Origin: Trileptium ribeirensis
Taxonomy: Eukaryota; Nematoda; Enoplea; Enoplida; Thoracostomopsidae
Reading direction: 5' to 3'
DNA length: 64,000 bases
Assembly (NCBI GenBank): GCA_030248225.1
Contig: JASANE010010025.1
Span: forward strand, 1 to 64,000
Shown here: piece after piece, positions 7,801-18,565 of the stretch
Layout: each line of letters begins with the position of its first letter
Numbering within the stretch: the first letter of the stretch is position 1
Made by a program: the position numbers and the translations under genes
The notes under the pieces: model-generated
Database searches by the model: none
What the model was told of the DNA's origin: nothing
What the model saw: only the letters and a program-made list of their open reading frames with translations

Positions 7801-9041
7801 CTCGTATATACGAAGAGGTATTAATTTGCCTTCATCATACGATATCACGCTGACACCAATATTGTTGAGTTTTTCAAATTTGCTGATGTCGCTTACTTGT
7901 ACTGGGAAGTTGATACCATTAAAGTCAAGCTTATCTTGAAATTGCTCGTAGTAATGCGGCGTTCACGTTATAATGTCCCCAACGTTTGGAACCTATGTAC
8001 CCCACACAGTGTCAGACACACTGTTGACAACAGGGTGTCTTAGACACCCCCATGTTTTTAATAAATTTTTTCAACGGTAGCTAGTTACGCGTATTACCAC
8101 TTCCTGACAGTGTCAGGCACACCGTGTCTTCTGGCTGTTTTATAGACAGTGTTAGGAATTATTTGAGCAATGTTCATATGGGAAAGATACAAATATCGAG
8201 AATTTAGGAGAAATTCCACAGGACAGTTGACTAATAAACCGCATTAGCTACAGACGGTGTCCGTTATAGTTAATTCGCGCCAAATTGGTAGCTAAGGGTG
8301 TGTAGGACACTGTCTAGAAAAATGTAGTAGCTAAGGGTGTGTCGTACACCCTCGGCATTTGATTTACAGTATGGGTGTCACCCTGACTGTCTATACGGTA
8401 GGGTCGAGACTACAGGGGGTCAAAAGTTCCAAACAGCGGGGACATTATAACGTGAACGCCGCATAAGATTGACGGTAGTGTCGATTTCCGGTAATATCTG
8501 GATACAGAGCTGACAATATTGCCCATTGAAAGCATTTCTTGTCGTTGTTTTGGACGTTGATTACAGCCTTTTTAGCTTGAATTATCTTTGGGAGAGGCTT
8601 ATATGTTGCCCCTCGTAATCCAACGTATCGAGCCAGATGTAAATCCAAATGTTCTACTTGTTTGACAATCCAACCAGATCCACGTTGAACAAAAGTGTCA
8701 ATGTTCTTTAAAATATCATCGAAAATCATTGATGTATGTTGATTGACGGTGGAAAAATTGAGAATCCGCTGTAGTTTGCCTGAGAAGGTTGCGCTGATTG
8801 TCGTATCAGGATCCATATCCTTCTCGAACGTAACCTTGATCCCAACGTATGCCTTGAGACCATTCCATGTCGACAACCGTTCTTTGATCGCATTTTCCAA
8901 CTGACGCCTGCTGTGATTAAGGAATACAGCAGGGTCCACCACACTACGACGTGACGTAATTTGATAGCTCTCCAAAAAACCGCGAAGTGGTTTAGAGAGC
9001 AGCGAAAGCACAAAACCAACCATTTCAGAAACAAACACCAT
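4831..9041 (-). pseudogene. polB: Protein-primed DNA polymerase B, split by a MITE
   Basis: The C-terminal part (7,951 down to 4,831) carries the 3'-5' exonuclease motifs YADFETLL (near 7,520) and FFHNLRKYDGH (near 7,090), an acidic insert (near 6,760), polymerase motif A DANNLYGW (near 6,075), motif B KLLNNAVFGKT (near 5,590) and motif C FTDTDS (near 5,315). A Cys/His cluster, FCQRCLL..H..C, lies near 7,680. The N-terminal part (9,041 to about 8,467) ends in the VINVQNNDKKCFQWAILSAL block common to Polinton polymerases. The MITE at 7,955-8,463 separates the two parts and also shifts the frame. With the MITE and one TAA copy discounted, the two frames are in register and the total is about 1,232 codons, a normal family length. 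No other lesion is seen. Confidence 0.95.
7955..8463. mobile_element. 509-bp MITE inserted in polB (TAA duplication)
   Basis: The ends form a perfect 26-bp inverted repeat starting TGCGGCGTTCACGTTATAAT (7,955-7,980 and 8,438-8,463). The repeat extends to 38 bp after four mismatches (TTTGGAAC on both sides). The element is flanked by TAA at 7,952-7,954 and 8,464-8,466. A 3-bp TWA duplication is typical of PIF/Harbinger elements. The interior has no long reading frame and contains several GTGTC/GACAC-rich short repeats, including a repeated GTAGCTAAGGGTGTGT. Confidence 0.9.
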
Positions 9042-9083
9042 TGCAAACTGATTGAAATTTTAAATTACATGAGCTTTTATACC

Positions 9084-9093
9084 CTTTTCATGT
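9084..9093 (-). promoter_or_regulatory. ACATGAAAAG motif before the polymerase gene
   Basis: Minus-strand ACATGAAAAG, 42 nt before the polymerase start, followed directly by GGTATAAAAGC, a good TATA-box-like sequence. Confidence 0.62.
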
Positions 9094-9483
9094 ATTCTCT
9101 GCTGAGGCTGATTGGTTGAATTTTTGGAATTGTGCCAATGGAAGCTTCTAGAACATTCCAAAGTGATGAGTCATCAGTGCTATATTGTACAGTGGAAGGT
9201 GGGGCCCATTATTATATGTATTACGTATATATGTATATATTATAATGCGTGGGCGGAGGGGGTCTATTATATGTATTACGTATACATGTATATGTATATA
9301 TTATATAATGCGTGGGCGGAGGGGGGCATCATTATATGTATGTATATATGTATATGTATATAGGGTAATTAATCATTTTGACAGGTAATTAATCATTATT
9401 TCTCCTAAAGATTTGACAGGTCATTAATCAAGTGGCGCAGAACCACCATTTTTCCTACTACTGATATATAGGATGCAAATGTT
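9094..9483. repeat. AT-rich minisatellite beside the Polinton
   Basis: From about 9,207 to 9,362 a unit of about 55-60 bp recurs two to three times. It is made of a TATATGTATTACGTATA-type AT stretch followed by AATGCGTGGGCGGAGGGG. Next, about 9,364-9,432, come three spaced copies of GGTAATTAATCA or GGTCATTAATCA. It may be part of the Polinton terminal region, but no partner is in the window to prove it. Confidence 0.6.
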
Positions 9484-9509
9484 GGGAACATTATAACGTG
9501 AAGGTCGCA
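9484..9509. repeat. Solo end of the polB-MITE family
   Basis: The 26 bp match the right terminal repeat of the MITE at 7,955-8,463 with three mismatches and are followed by TTA. No matching left end is found nearby, so this is a truncated copy or an element whose other end has diverged. Confidence 0.65.
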
Positions 9510-9514
9510 TTACG

Positions 9515-11000
9515 CATATATATCCACACTCGATATCATTGAAGATGGTTCTAAGCGATTATTTATTCAAATGCTAGATCGGCAATACCCTTATCTTCAA
9601 TTCACTGCGTTTCTTATGTTATGAAGACATCATTTTCCGGTTCCACGCTGTAATACAAAATTTTTTTAAAACAGTCAAAATATCTAATACTCGGGCGTCC
9701 GATACGCTGTCCGCGTATCCGGCTTGTCCGGGTCCCAGTGTAAATAGCCAATCAATGACTTGCTCTTTAAATTTTGGCGGCTCTTCGTAAGACCTTAGAT
9801 TTATGTTCTTTTAAACACGATAGATCGTCGGAACACCGGCGATCGCACATCACAATACAACAAAAGTGAATGGTATGCAACGCGCGATCATTTTACTTTT
9901 ATATTATTTATGCTATGTAATCCACCAGCCTCTCGCAATAGCAGTCGTTAGTATATTGCGTCACCCAGCAGTGACGAAAATTGTGCATCTCGTCAACCTA
10001 CCGTGTAATGAAATGGATGTATTATATAGTTTTATCCTAAAATATAGTTGAATTATAATTACATAAAGCATTAGGACGCATATTTTGAGTATGCCTTGCC
10101 AAACATGTACGCCCGTGGGAGATACTGCAGCTGCAACATGGGTCATAACACTATCCAAATGCTTGGGTAACACCCTTTCTTGTGATGGCATTGTATCGAG
10201 GTAATTCGGAAATTTTCCCAACAAATGCAAAACTATGCACACATATAGTGGATGGTAATAAATGTAGTGTAATAATAAAACAATTTTAATTATATATTAA
10301 CAATATTAGTTATTAGAAAATGTGAAGTGATTATACTTATGTAATGTGATTATTGCTCTTAGATGTTTTGATACAAGGTTTGCACTTTTTGGCATATCTT
10401 CTGCCTTGTCCGTAGGTGTGGTTCCATTTTATAAACCCACCAATAACGAATGTTATAACATCGTCATTCAACATAATCATTGAAAATGTTATCAGCAAAA
10501 AAGTTAAAAATCTTGTAGAACGAAAAAACATTCATAAATTTTGTCATGATTATGATTAAAATAAGCAGTTTCTAACTTACGTTGATGAGAAAAATCGAAA
10601 AGCTCTAAAATTACCATCAAAACTGAAATGCGGGAATGCTTTTAAAGTTAAAACATTTTGCGGCATTTGCACAAGAGTGGTGAAACTATAAAACTTAATG
10701 CTTAATGAAACTAAATAACTCAATGCTCAACTCAATTCGGTGTGAGCTCAATAACACGTTTTCATGGAGAATTTTTACATGAGGCAAACAAGAATTTACA
10801 ATCAATTTAGACATAAAGAAGACCGATTTACTATGTATATATATAAATTCGGTTTCTCATGATAATAATATACTATTGATAATCCTTGTTTGTGCGATTT
10901 TACAGCCAAATCGAAATGACGCAAACACAGACTGTGTCAACCATTAGCGATCGAATTGGACGAGGAACTCGAGCACAATCGTATGAAATGTAGACTGCTA
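9515..11000. other. No confirmed gene; possible secreted-peptide exons
   Basis: No gene can be confirmed in this stretch. A short frame from 9,875 begins with a Leu-rich segment of signal-peptide type (MQRAIILLLYYLCYVIHQPL) and is followed by GTTAGT at 9,947 as a possible donor. A possible acceptor, TTTTGAG, lies at 10,089. On the minus strand at 10,337-10,531 a 64-residue frame also begins with a hydrophobic stretch (FLTFLLITFSMIML). Both may be chance. The remainder is AT-rich and unassigned. Confidence 0.25.
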
Positions 11001-11009
11001 ATATATTAC

Positions 11010-11580
11010 CTGTATTAACTATTTTGGGATTACCCCAGAGGTAATGATAAACATTAATTATTAGGTCAGCAGCAGGGGTAATCGAAAATTATAAAAGCTA
11101 ATGTCTGTGGACATCTGCCATTACTCTACATGATGCGTCTTTGCATTGTCTACATGCTTTTACATGAAACTAATATGGTTTTCAAAAAAAACTTCTACAC
11201 CAAGGCCCGTATTCTTAAAATTACCCTGAGGTAATATTTATCTACGAGTAATTTTTATCCTACCCTTTCTCTTTACCTTTAATTTTTGGATTCTTAAATT
11301 GGAATAAGGATACGATTAAAAAATTATCTGGGAGTAAACTTTTACTCGTGAGTAAAATTATTTACTCTCCTCAGTTGACATATTTTACCTACAAGTAGTT
11401 CTTTACCTACGAGTAAAATTTTACTAGTGGGTAATTTTGCACTGCCGGCAGGTAATTTTACACTGCCTGAAGGCAATTTTGTCTAACCTGCAGGTAATTT
11501 TTACCTGCGGGTCATTTTGCTCTGCCTGCAGAAATTTTTTTGCGTGCGAGTAATTCTACCCCACCTGCGTGTGGACTCTC
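11010..11580. repeat. Field of short palindromes (TTACCT/AGGTAA type)
   Basis: About a dozen imperfect 10-14 bp palindromes occur at intervals of 20-40 bp, for example ACCCTGAGGT, TTACTCGTGAGTAA, CTGCCGGCAG, ACCTGCAGGT and TTACTAGTGGGTAA. The stretch near 11,204 begins GGCCCGTATTCTTAAA, similar to the ends of some invertebrate MITEs. No second end was found, so the class is open. Confidence 0.5.
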
Positions 11581-12189
11581 ATTCAACACCTAGATAAACA
11601 ATTGCAAGACAGTCAATTTCCAATTATCGATAACTAAAAGCCGAGTGCGTGGCGCACGGAAAACGTAGGTTTTATTCTCCACCTAGTACAGTCTCGATCT
11701 AGTAAGGGTACTGGCCTAGTGTCGGTGGATAATCATTAGATTTCCTCGGCTACCCGCGGGATCAGAAAACTTTTTCAGGCCCGCGAAGCCCGCAAGTTTA
11801 AACCTTTATCTGTGGCATAAAATGACCCCCAGCCCTAAACAGGTAATATATAAAATACGGGGGAGATTTTAGTATCATTCTACTCAGCTCGGCGAGAAGA
11901 GTTAGAATATGTGCGTTTTGTTCATATTGAAGGAAAAGCAATTTTTTCGATTTTTTTGTGTTTGCCAATGGTCCCTTGGTACCCAAAATTTTCGAAAAAT
12001 GTTTCTCAGTGAATGTATAATGTTATATACCATTCGAAGTGTGGTTGCCACTCGGTGACGAAATAAGCGGCGTCGCTAGTAAAGGCGATCCGACTCTGCT
12101 TTGACTGGTATACTGGGAATTGCCACTAACGTCCAACTTGTACAAAGCATGACGAGGCACTCAACCAGCCGGGGCTGGGCTGTTAATGT

Positions 12190-12411
12190 TCATGCAACCC
12201 GATTCAGATAGTCACAATTCGCTGAGGCATCAATGCTATTTCTTTCACAGAGAGTTTTCACTAAGATATCAGCTGCTACGGTTTGAGCGAGAGTTCGCAC
12301 ATTAAACGATGCGACAGTGAATAGAAATTTGCACACTCGTGAACTGCTCAGAGCTTTGGGCTGGGGCACCGCATCCATTCCCGGGATACCGTACTGTTTT
12401 GCTGATTGCAC
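12190..12411 (-). pseudogene. LINE endonuclease fragment
   Basis: The minus-strand frame contains CKFLFTVASFNVRTLAQTVA followed by LVKTLCERNSIDASANC. This matches the start of the apurinic-type endonuclease domain of RTE/CR1-like non-LTR retrotransposons, where N-V-R-T-L carries the first active-site Asn. The usual C-L-Q-E-T-R block that should follow is lost. Short in-frame remains may continue to about 12,050. It is a dead fragment without reverse transcriptase nearby. Confidence 0.6.
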
Positions 12412-15400
12412 AGACGAGCAATATTCATGGGAAAGTTCTCACTAGAATACAACTGGGTTCGTGAGGCCCTAAGGTTTTGTGAGCCCCGCCAGTGGTGTGC
12501 TCGGAAGATTGGTTAGCAAACAGAGTAAAGCATGTAAACTCAAAATTAACTTAAATGTTAGAAACAGCCTCAACAAATGTCAAAGCAGCACAGGGCGGTC
12601 AAGAAGCCAGATATGACCCTCCTCAAGAATGGAAGGAATGCTACACTTAAAGGCGATAAATCGGCTAAAATATGGATGGTACATTATCATATAACAGAAG
12701 GTTGTGTAAGGCAATGCACGCTTATCGAAGCATGGAAACGAATTATAGAATTGAATCAATTCCGCTAGCTTAAAACTACCGATGCAGTACTCTTAGCTTC
12801 CGCCCAGCGACGGAAACAGCGAGACTAATGCATAGCAGTTGCTTTCGATTATGACAGATAGCTACGATGTCAGGCCGCGTAACACGGAAAAAACGAGCCA
12901 TACAGGGGTAAGAAATATGACAAGCTAGGTAGGAAAGAATGTAGCTGGAGATGAAATTTGGCAGGGGACGAAACATGGCATCTTAGGGTGGAAGAAGGGT
13001 GGCACAGAAAGAAATATGACATGACATCGGACTTATATGTTGGAATATAACATAAAACAAGTGCATTAAACTGCAGTTAAACATGTGGACCTGTGACGGT
13101 TGCGGCTACCCACAGGTACCCGTAACCGCGCGCAGCACTGGTCCAACCCTAGTTTTTGTCAATCAGCTATTACGATTTCATTGCACATTCATGGCATATT
13201 ATATATTCATCACAAGCTTCGCACCACTTTTCAGATCGTGGTGAGTCCGAGTATGGCTTCATTCTCCCCCAAATATTTTTGTCAGAATGTTTCTCAAGAC
13301 TTGAAAACATTTTGTTTCCGCCCCAACTCCCTACGCAGATAGAGCGTGTTATTGTTGACATCTACATTCTGTTTGAGTTGTCGCTAAGATTTTAGCTATC
13401 CGCTGACCTGTCTTTGCAGTTTGCACAGCAGAATTAGCATTTCCATTCGAAACATTTGTATCTAAAAAGTTTTAGCAATCACAAGTGGCAATGACTAAAC
13501 TTTGGAAAACGTGGCCTGTAATTACACAACTGGCCAATTTCCTTATCTGTTACATACTATAAGGGTTTGGGGAGGGGGGCTGGTAATTACTAATGGCCAT
13601 TGTGCGTGATTTATATTAGTACATTTATTACCCAAAGCCACTAACTCAGGGTGCTACGCCTTCCTATCTACGCACCTGGTATCAGGCGTACACCAGAGGT
13701 GACCCGTATTCCTTCAAAATGACCTGCACCAAATTTTGAAATGGTACTATGCAGTCCATCCGGATCTATTTGAACCAGCAGTGACGTTATGACGTAAATT
13801 AAGACCCGTACCCATCCAATAATATTGGAACCATCGCAAGATAAAGTCCTGGCCGCGCTACTCTTCTGCAATTATGTGATACTAGATTGTTAGTGAGAGT
13901 AGGATAAATTTCCAAGCTGGTAGATCAAAAATTACTTGCATTTAGAGATTGCCCTCATTTAACAATACGGGTCCAAGGAAAAACTTATTTCTCGTTACGA
14001 AGAAAAATATGTTGCCGTCACAGATTATCTTGTTGCCTGGTTATTATATTAGTACAGTGTTTTATTGCTGTAGAGGTTATGGCTCAGAAATCAGAAATAA
14101 TTACCGGATATCCCTAAGTTTCTTGCCACTGATTACGTTTAACCATCAGCACTTAATAGTAAAAGCACTTAAGTGTATGCTTATCATCAACGTTTAGTGT
14201 TAAATAACGCAACATTTGGACCAAAATCAAGTCGAATTCAGGCGTTTATGCCGTCTATAACACGAAGATCGTTAAGATGATGTAGCAAACATATTCAGGT
14301 ACTGATCATTTGAGATCCGCACGGCTAAAGTTTTGCATTAACACGTTTGGCAAAGAATAAGTGTGCAAAATTAGTAATTTTGTGTCGAAATCGAGGATGT
14401 ATCATTAAATTACTACCATAGCTTTCCATAAATTGACGGTATATATCTCATAAACTTTGATAATGTGTGAACCCTGTCACCTATGTACTATGTGATCCAC
14501 ATCTTCCCAACATGACCGTAAATACAGAATAGATAGCCAGAAGCATTTGTTTCGACAGAGATTCCTGTACATTTCGTTGTTATCATTGTTTTTTTGATTT
14601 GGTATAGTTGGTTCTATTTGTTCCAAGTTGTCTCTGTGCATATGAGATGTTTGTCACAGATGGCTACTATTTACTTCATCCTAATCGTATATTTGGTTAC
14701 AACTTAGACGCTGAGAACATTTTTCATGCCAAAATCGAACTAAATAGGTACTACTGTTGTTGGCGGTATTTTTATAATATCCATATTGTTAAAAAGGTGC
14801 AGCTGTAAATGATTGTTATCATAGGTGGCGATGGGGGGAAGGGGAGGGGTAGGAAGTTACTCCCTAACTGTCGAACTTCCTAAGCTATATTTACTTCCTA
14901 CTGAAAGCTCCGCACCTGCCCCCACCGCACTCTGACGGCGTTCGCCGAAAATTTTAGAAAAAATTAGCAAAAAATAGGGTAAATTCGATAAAATTTGGGT
15001 TAAAATTGGCAAAAATATTGGCAGGGAGGGGAGAGGCCTACACCCACCCCACGAGCACCTACCTCTACTACAATGTCACTCCGAGGACCTCCCCCCGCCG
15101 ACAGTCTACCTCCTAAACAGACGGACCTGCAACACCAATTATTTATATCCTCTAACTGAGTTGATTACACATCCATTAAGCTGTATCTATGTATATGGTG
15201 TCGCCGCTCAAATTTCTATTTATTTTATGTCGAATTCAGGTTTAGAAATTTTGCCTGAGTGCCTAAAAATAAAAGCTTTATTGTGTTTCACAAACTTGAA
15301 GAATTTTCTACTTGAATTTTGCCTGCTTGACAAAGACCGTCAACGGAAATCACACAAAATGTTGTTATACATGTTGGTTATTTTATATCAATTTTCGAAG

Positions 15401-15567
15401 TGGCCGTCAATCTATAGCACTGTTCTTGTCGTTTTTAAAGCTGAAAATTGACGATAGCTTTTAGTTTGCGCAGCAAATGCAATATCCTACAACCCCAAAA
15501 TTTAGCCTTAGGTAACGGATTTTAGAAAAGAAAATTTTCGACTCATATTATTGTGTAATACTGCTAT
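12412..15567. other. No recognisable gene
   Basis: Only short frames are present and none resembles a known family. A G-rich stretch at 14,825-14,850 and a C-rich stretch at 15,040-15,110 face each other as a loose inverted pair and may mark a decayed MITE. Otherwise nothing is seen. Confidence 0.4.
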
Positions 15568-16365
15568 TGTAATAACGGGACGCAGCTGAATGGCGCAACT
15601 TTCTACCACCATGCCCGTACGACCCCGGCTATCATAACCTCAAGGCCGGCCCTGCATTTTCGGTTTAGATCATTTAGCGAGTTTCCTCGGTCAGACCCAC
15701 GAAGATATGGAGCTTAGCAGACCGCAGGCGTGCTTCTTTAGGTGTATTCAGACCCGGCCCGATTGGTTGCGCGCGTGTCTAGTCTATGATATGATTGCTG
15801 AGGTCGCCCAGGGAGGCTGACACTGACACATGCTCACAGGTCATAGTGACATGCCAATATTCCCTACCTCGATCTCACTAGGAAATTGATAGATTTTCTA
15901 ACACAAAGCGGCTTTAGCGTGAATCATTTAAGCGAGAGCAGCGGCGGCATAATAACTGTGTCAAATTCGACTCGATCTAAGCCTCTTTGCGCATGAATTT
16001 TCTCAGCAAAAATGATTGACTAATGTGGCCCGAACAGGGTTCCGACACTTCCCTGAAAGTGTAAAGTCGGATCTGTTACCCTACGTGGTGGGATTATTGT
16101 TAGCTTGCAGTGATTGGATTAATTGTTGTGTCAATGTAATTGGGTGAACTTGTTGACAGTTGACACTGATTGTTCTTGATAAGCGGGTTAAGTTTTAAGA
16201 TTTTGATGGACCTTTTTCTTTCGCACCTTCTCTATCCTCTAGTTCGCGTAGGGGTGGGACTTGATCCTACAAGCCTCGGAGTGGGACGTTGGTCGATTGA
16301 CCGGACAAAACATTTAAACACATAACCGCTGCTAGAAAACCAACACTAGACACCGAACGTGCCCA
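15568..16365 (-). repeat. 3' LTR of the gypsy-type element
   Basis: Starts TGTAATAAC and ends near ACACCGAACGTGCCCA. It aligns along its full length with the repeat at 29,078-29,891 with frequent substitutions and small indels. Shared landmarks include GGCATAATAACTGTGTCAAA and the TTAAGTTTTAAGATTTTGATG block. Confidence 0.85.
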
Positions 16366-16565
16366 ATGGTCATGTAAATACCACTATATGGGACCGAATT
16401 GTTTGTCTCTACGTTGAATATATGGTAGAAGATTGATCGAAAAGGTTTCTCCCCTCATATTGTCGAAAGTGGGGTAAGTAAATGTGTTCACTGTTGTCGT
16501 AAACCTGTTCTAGAGGTCGAAGCAACAATCGAGGTCCACATGTATAGGCAACACGGATCAGGGTA

Positions 16566-17040
16566 TCAAATTCCTCGACCTAAGGTATGCACACCATACT
16601 TACGCCTAGTGCTGATTGGGAGCGTGCGTTGTCTAGTGATATCCGGTGTTCCGACAGTTGCACGGGTAGAACTGGTGGCTGCGACGGTCGGCGCGAGTGA
16701 GGTTGGCGCACCTGCGAACTCTTGGGGTGCGGTTGTAGCAGAAGGATTCAGTATAGTCAAAGGTCTCGGTGCGGGTCCAGGACCAGAAGGCCATGGATCG
16801 TCGATGTTACCACACTGAATAACACGCGCGGTATCTGATAGTTGACCAGAGGCAGGGTATCCGAACATACAGCATAATTGCCTCTGTGTCTATTCCGAAG
16901 GCAAGTCGATGGGGCGTCTGGTGGTAATCTTCGTAATTGTCGAATGAGCTCCTTCATCGTCGGAGGTTCGTGCACGTGGTGGTTTTGCCGGAGCCTTACC
17001 CTTTCCTCGATCCTCTCCTTTAACAACTACAACTGCCAAT
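16566..17040 (-). pseudogene. Low-complexity tail after RNase H, no integrase
   Basis: Between RNase H and the 3' LTR the minus strand carries remains of a basic, Pro/Ala-rich sequence (GKGKAPAKPPRARTSDDE) and then a Pro/Ala/Thr-rich stretch. The His-Cys finger and the DD35E core of an integrase, which should follow RNase H and need about 1 kb, are not seen in the roughly 650 bp available. Confidence 0.5.
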
Positions 17041-17560
17041 CTGGTATGGTCACATTCGTCGTCTTCAAACTCTTCAGAGGAGTATGCGAGTTTAATGTCA
17101 AGTCTAGGGTCACGTGATAGTGCATCGCGTTGGCATTTACCTTTTCCGGACGATACTCTATGTTAAAACCTCCGAACTCCATGAGTAAAACATCGCGACA
17201 TTGCGCCTGAGTTTCTCGGCGGTCTGTCAAACAGTGCCTTTAATGGCTTATGGTCCGTTTCGACATGAAATTCGTGTCCGAGCAAGTAATGCTTGAAGTG
17301 CATGGTAGCCCAAGCGCAAGCGCTTCTGCTTCGATAGCTGGGTACCTGCGTTGATAGCCAACAAGGGATTTGCTTACATAAGCAATCGGTAACGTTTCTC
17401 GTTCAGTTTTCTGTGATAATACAGCACACCCGATGCGTCAGTCTCTGAAATGAAAGGCTGAGAAAAATCGGGATATATAAGTAACTGCTCTTGAATTACG
17501 GCCTTTCGTAATTTACCAAAGGCCTATTCGCACTGGGGTGTCCACTTAAACTCCGTATCC
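17030..17560 (-). pseudogene. RNase H remnant of the gypsy-type element
   Basis: Minus-strand pieces read FHVETDHKPLKALFD (near 17,250) and, in another frame, LLMEFGGFNIEYRPEKVNANA. These are the DHK-L and Y-x-P-G-K-x-N-x-x-A-D landmarks of Ty3/gypsy RNase H. Frameshifts break it into short frames. It follows the reverse transcriptase directly. Confidence 0.75.
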
Positions 17561-17652
17561 TTTCGCCGAAAAGCGTTAAGTGGCTCACAAATTTCTGAAT
17601 AGTGTGGAATAAATTTATGGTAATATCCTACTAGTTCAAGGAAGCTTTGTAA

Positions 17653-18562
17653 TTATTTGCGGGATTCCGGGCGTTTGTAATTATCTAGGGCCGACGTTTT
17701 TTCAAGGTCCGGTTTGACTCCTTCCGCACTAATAATATGTCCCAAATATTTCAGTTGTTTCTGACCGAATTGGTATTTCGAGGGTTTTAAATTTAAGTTA
17801 GCCGAGCGGAGTCTATCAAACAGGGTCAATAAATCTGCCAAATGTTGTTCGAAGTTAGACGAGAAAACTAGATTGTCATCCATATATTTTAGACAATCAC
17901 TCCCACTCGAGATCGTTGAGGACGATTTACATTCATCGCTGGAAAGCTCCGGGCGATGAGTTTAGGCCGAATGGCAATATATTATATTCGTATTGCCCAT
18001 GTACAGTAACGAATGACGTTTTCTCTTTGGTGTCGGGATATAATTCTAGTTGCCAAAATCCTTTGTTAAGATCAAGGCTGGACATAAACTTCTTAATACG
18101 CAGACACCATAATATGTCGTCTATACGCGGTAATGGACAAACATCGCGCTCAGCTACAGTATTCATTTTCCGAAAATCCACGCATAAGCGAAGAGCACCA
18201 TTGCTCTTAGTAACGTAAACAATAGGAGATCCCCAGGGCGAATCAGATGGCGTAATCAATCCAGCTTCGACCATATTGTCAAGTTATTCCCCCAAACGTT
18301 CACGTAACGAGTGGGCCAAACTGTAGGGTACCTGCTTGACAGGTTTAGCATTTCCCTTTAAAATCCTATGCTGGTGTATTCCGCATCTTCCTAAATCGAA
18401 AGGGTGGGTGCTGAAAACATCAGACTTTTCAGAGATAACCATTTTCAATTGATTCAGTTCGTAGAATGTTAGCGAAGTGTCACCGAAATCAATTTTACTG
18501 AGTATCTGCATGCATCGCTCGGGATCGATAGCCTTCGTCTGTTCATTAACTAGCTGTACCAC
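17653..18562 (-). pseudogene. Reverse transcriptase remnant, Ty3/gypsy type
   Basis: The frame at 18,274-17,933 carries the fingers-palm blocks VEAGLITPSDSPWGSPIVYV, LRLCVDFRKMN, PLPRIDDIL, SSLDLNKGFWQ and LPFGLNSSPGAFQR. The YMDD catalytic motif lies at about 17,880. The thumb follows with NLNLKPSKYQFGQKQLKYLG. The leader at 18,562-18,284 is in the same frame, separated by one stop codon. A frameshift lies between 17,933 and 17,883. The family is clear; the copy is dead. Confidence 0.9.
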
Positions 18563-18565
18563 ATT

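Larger units (their letters stand above)
1..9093 (-). mobile_element. Polinton/Maverick element, right-hand part
   Basis: Genes for a protein-primed family B DNA polymerase, a retroviral-type integrase with a chromodomain, an A32/FtsK-like packaging ATPase and two small Polinton-type proteins lie head to tail on the minus strand, which is the Polinton/Maverick signature. The genes are tightly packed, with short overlaps and a repeated ACATGAAAAG motif before most units. Major capsid protein, minor capsid protein and adenain-like protease are not in the window and should lie left of position 1. The right terminal inverted repeat could not be placed; it may fall between 9,094 and about 9,650. 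All reading frames look intact except the polymerase, which carries a MITE. Confidence 0.93.

Noticed and set aside
7955..8463. The polB insertion as an intron
   Set aside because: Exact inverted repeats and a TAA duplication explain it as a MITE, and no good donor and acceptor pair sits at its borders.
10090..10170. CNM-containing peptide as a CNMamide-type neuropeptide
   Set aside because: No basic cleavage site follows the CNMG, and the gene model is unproven.
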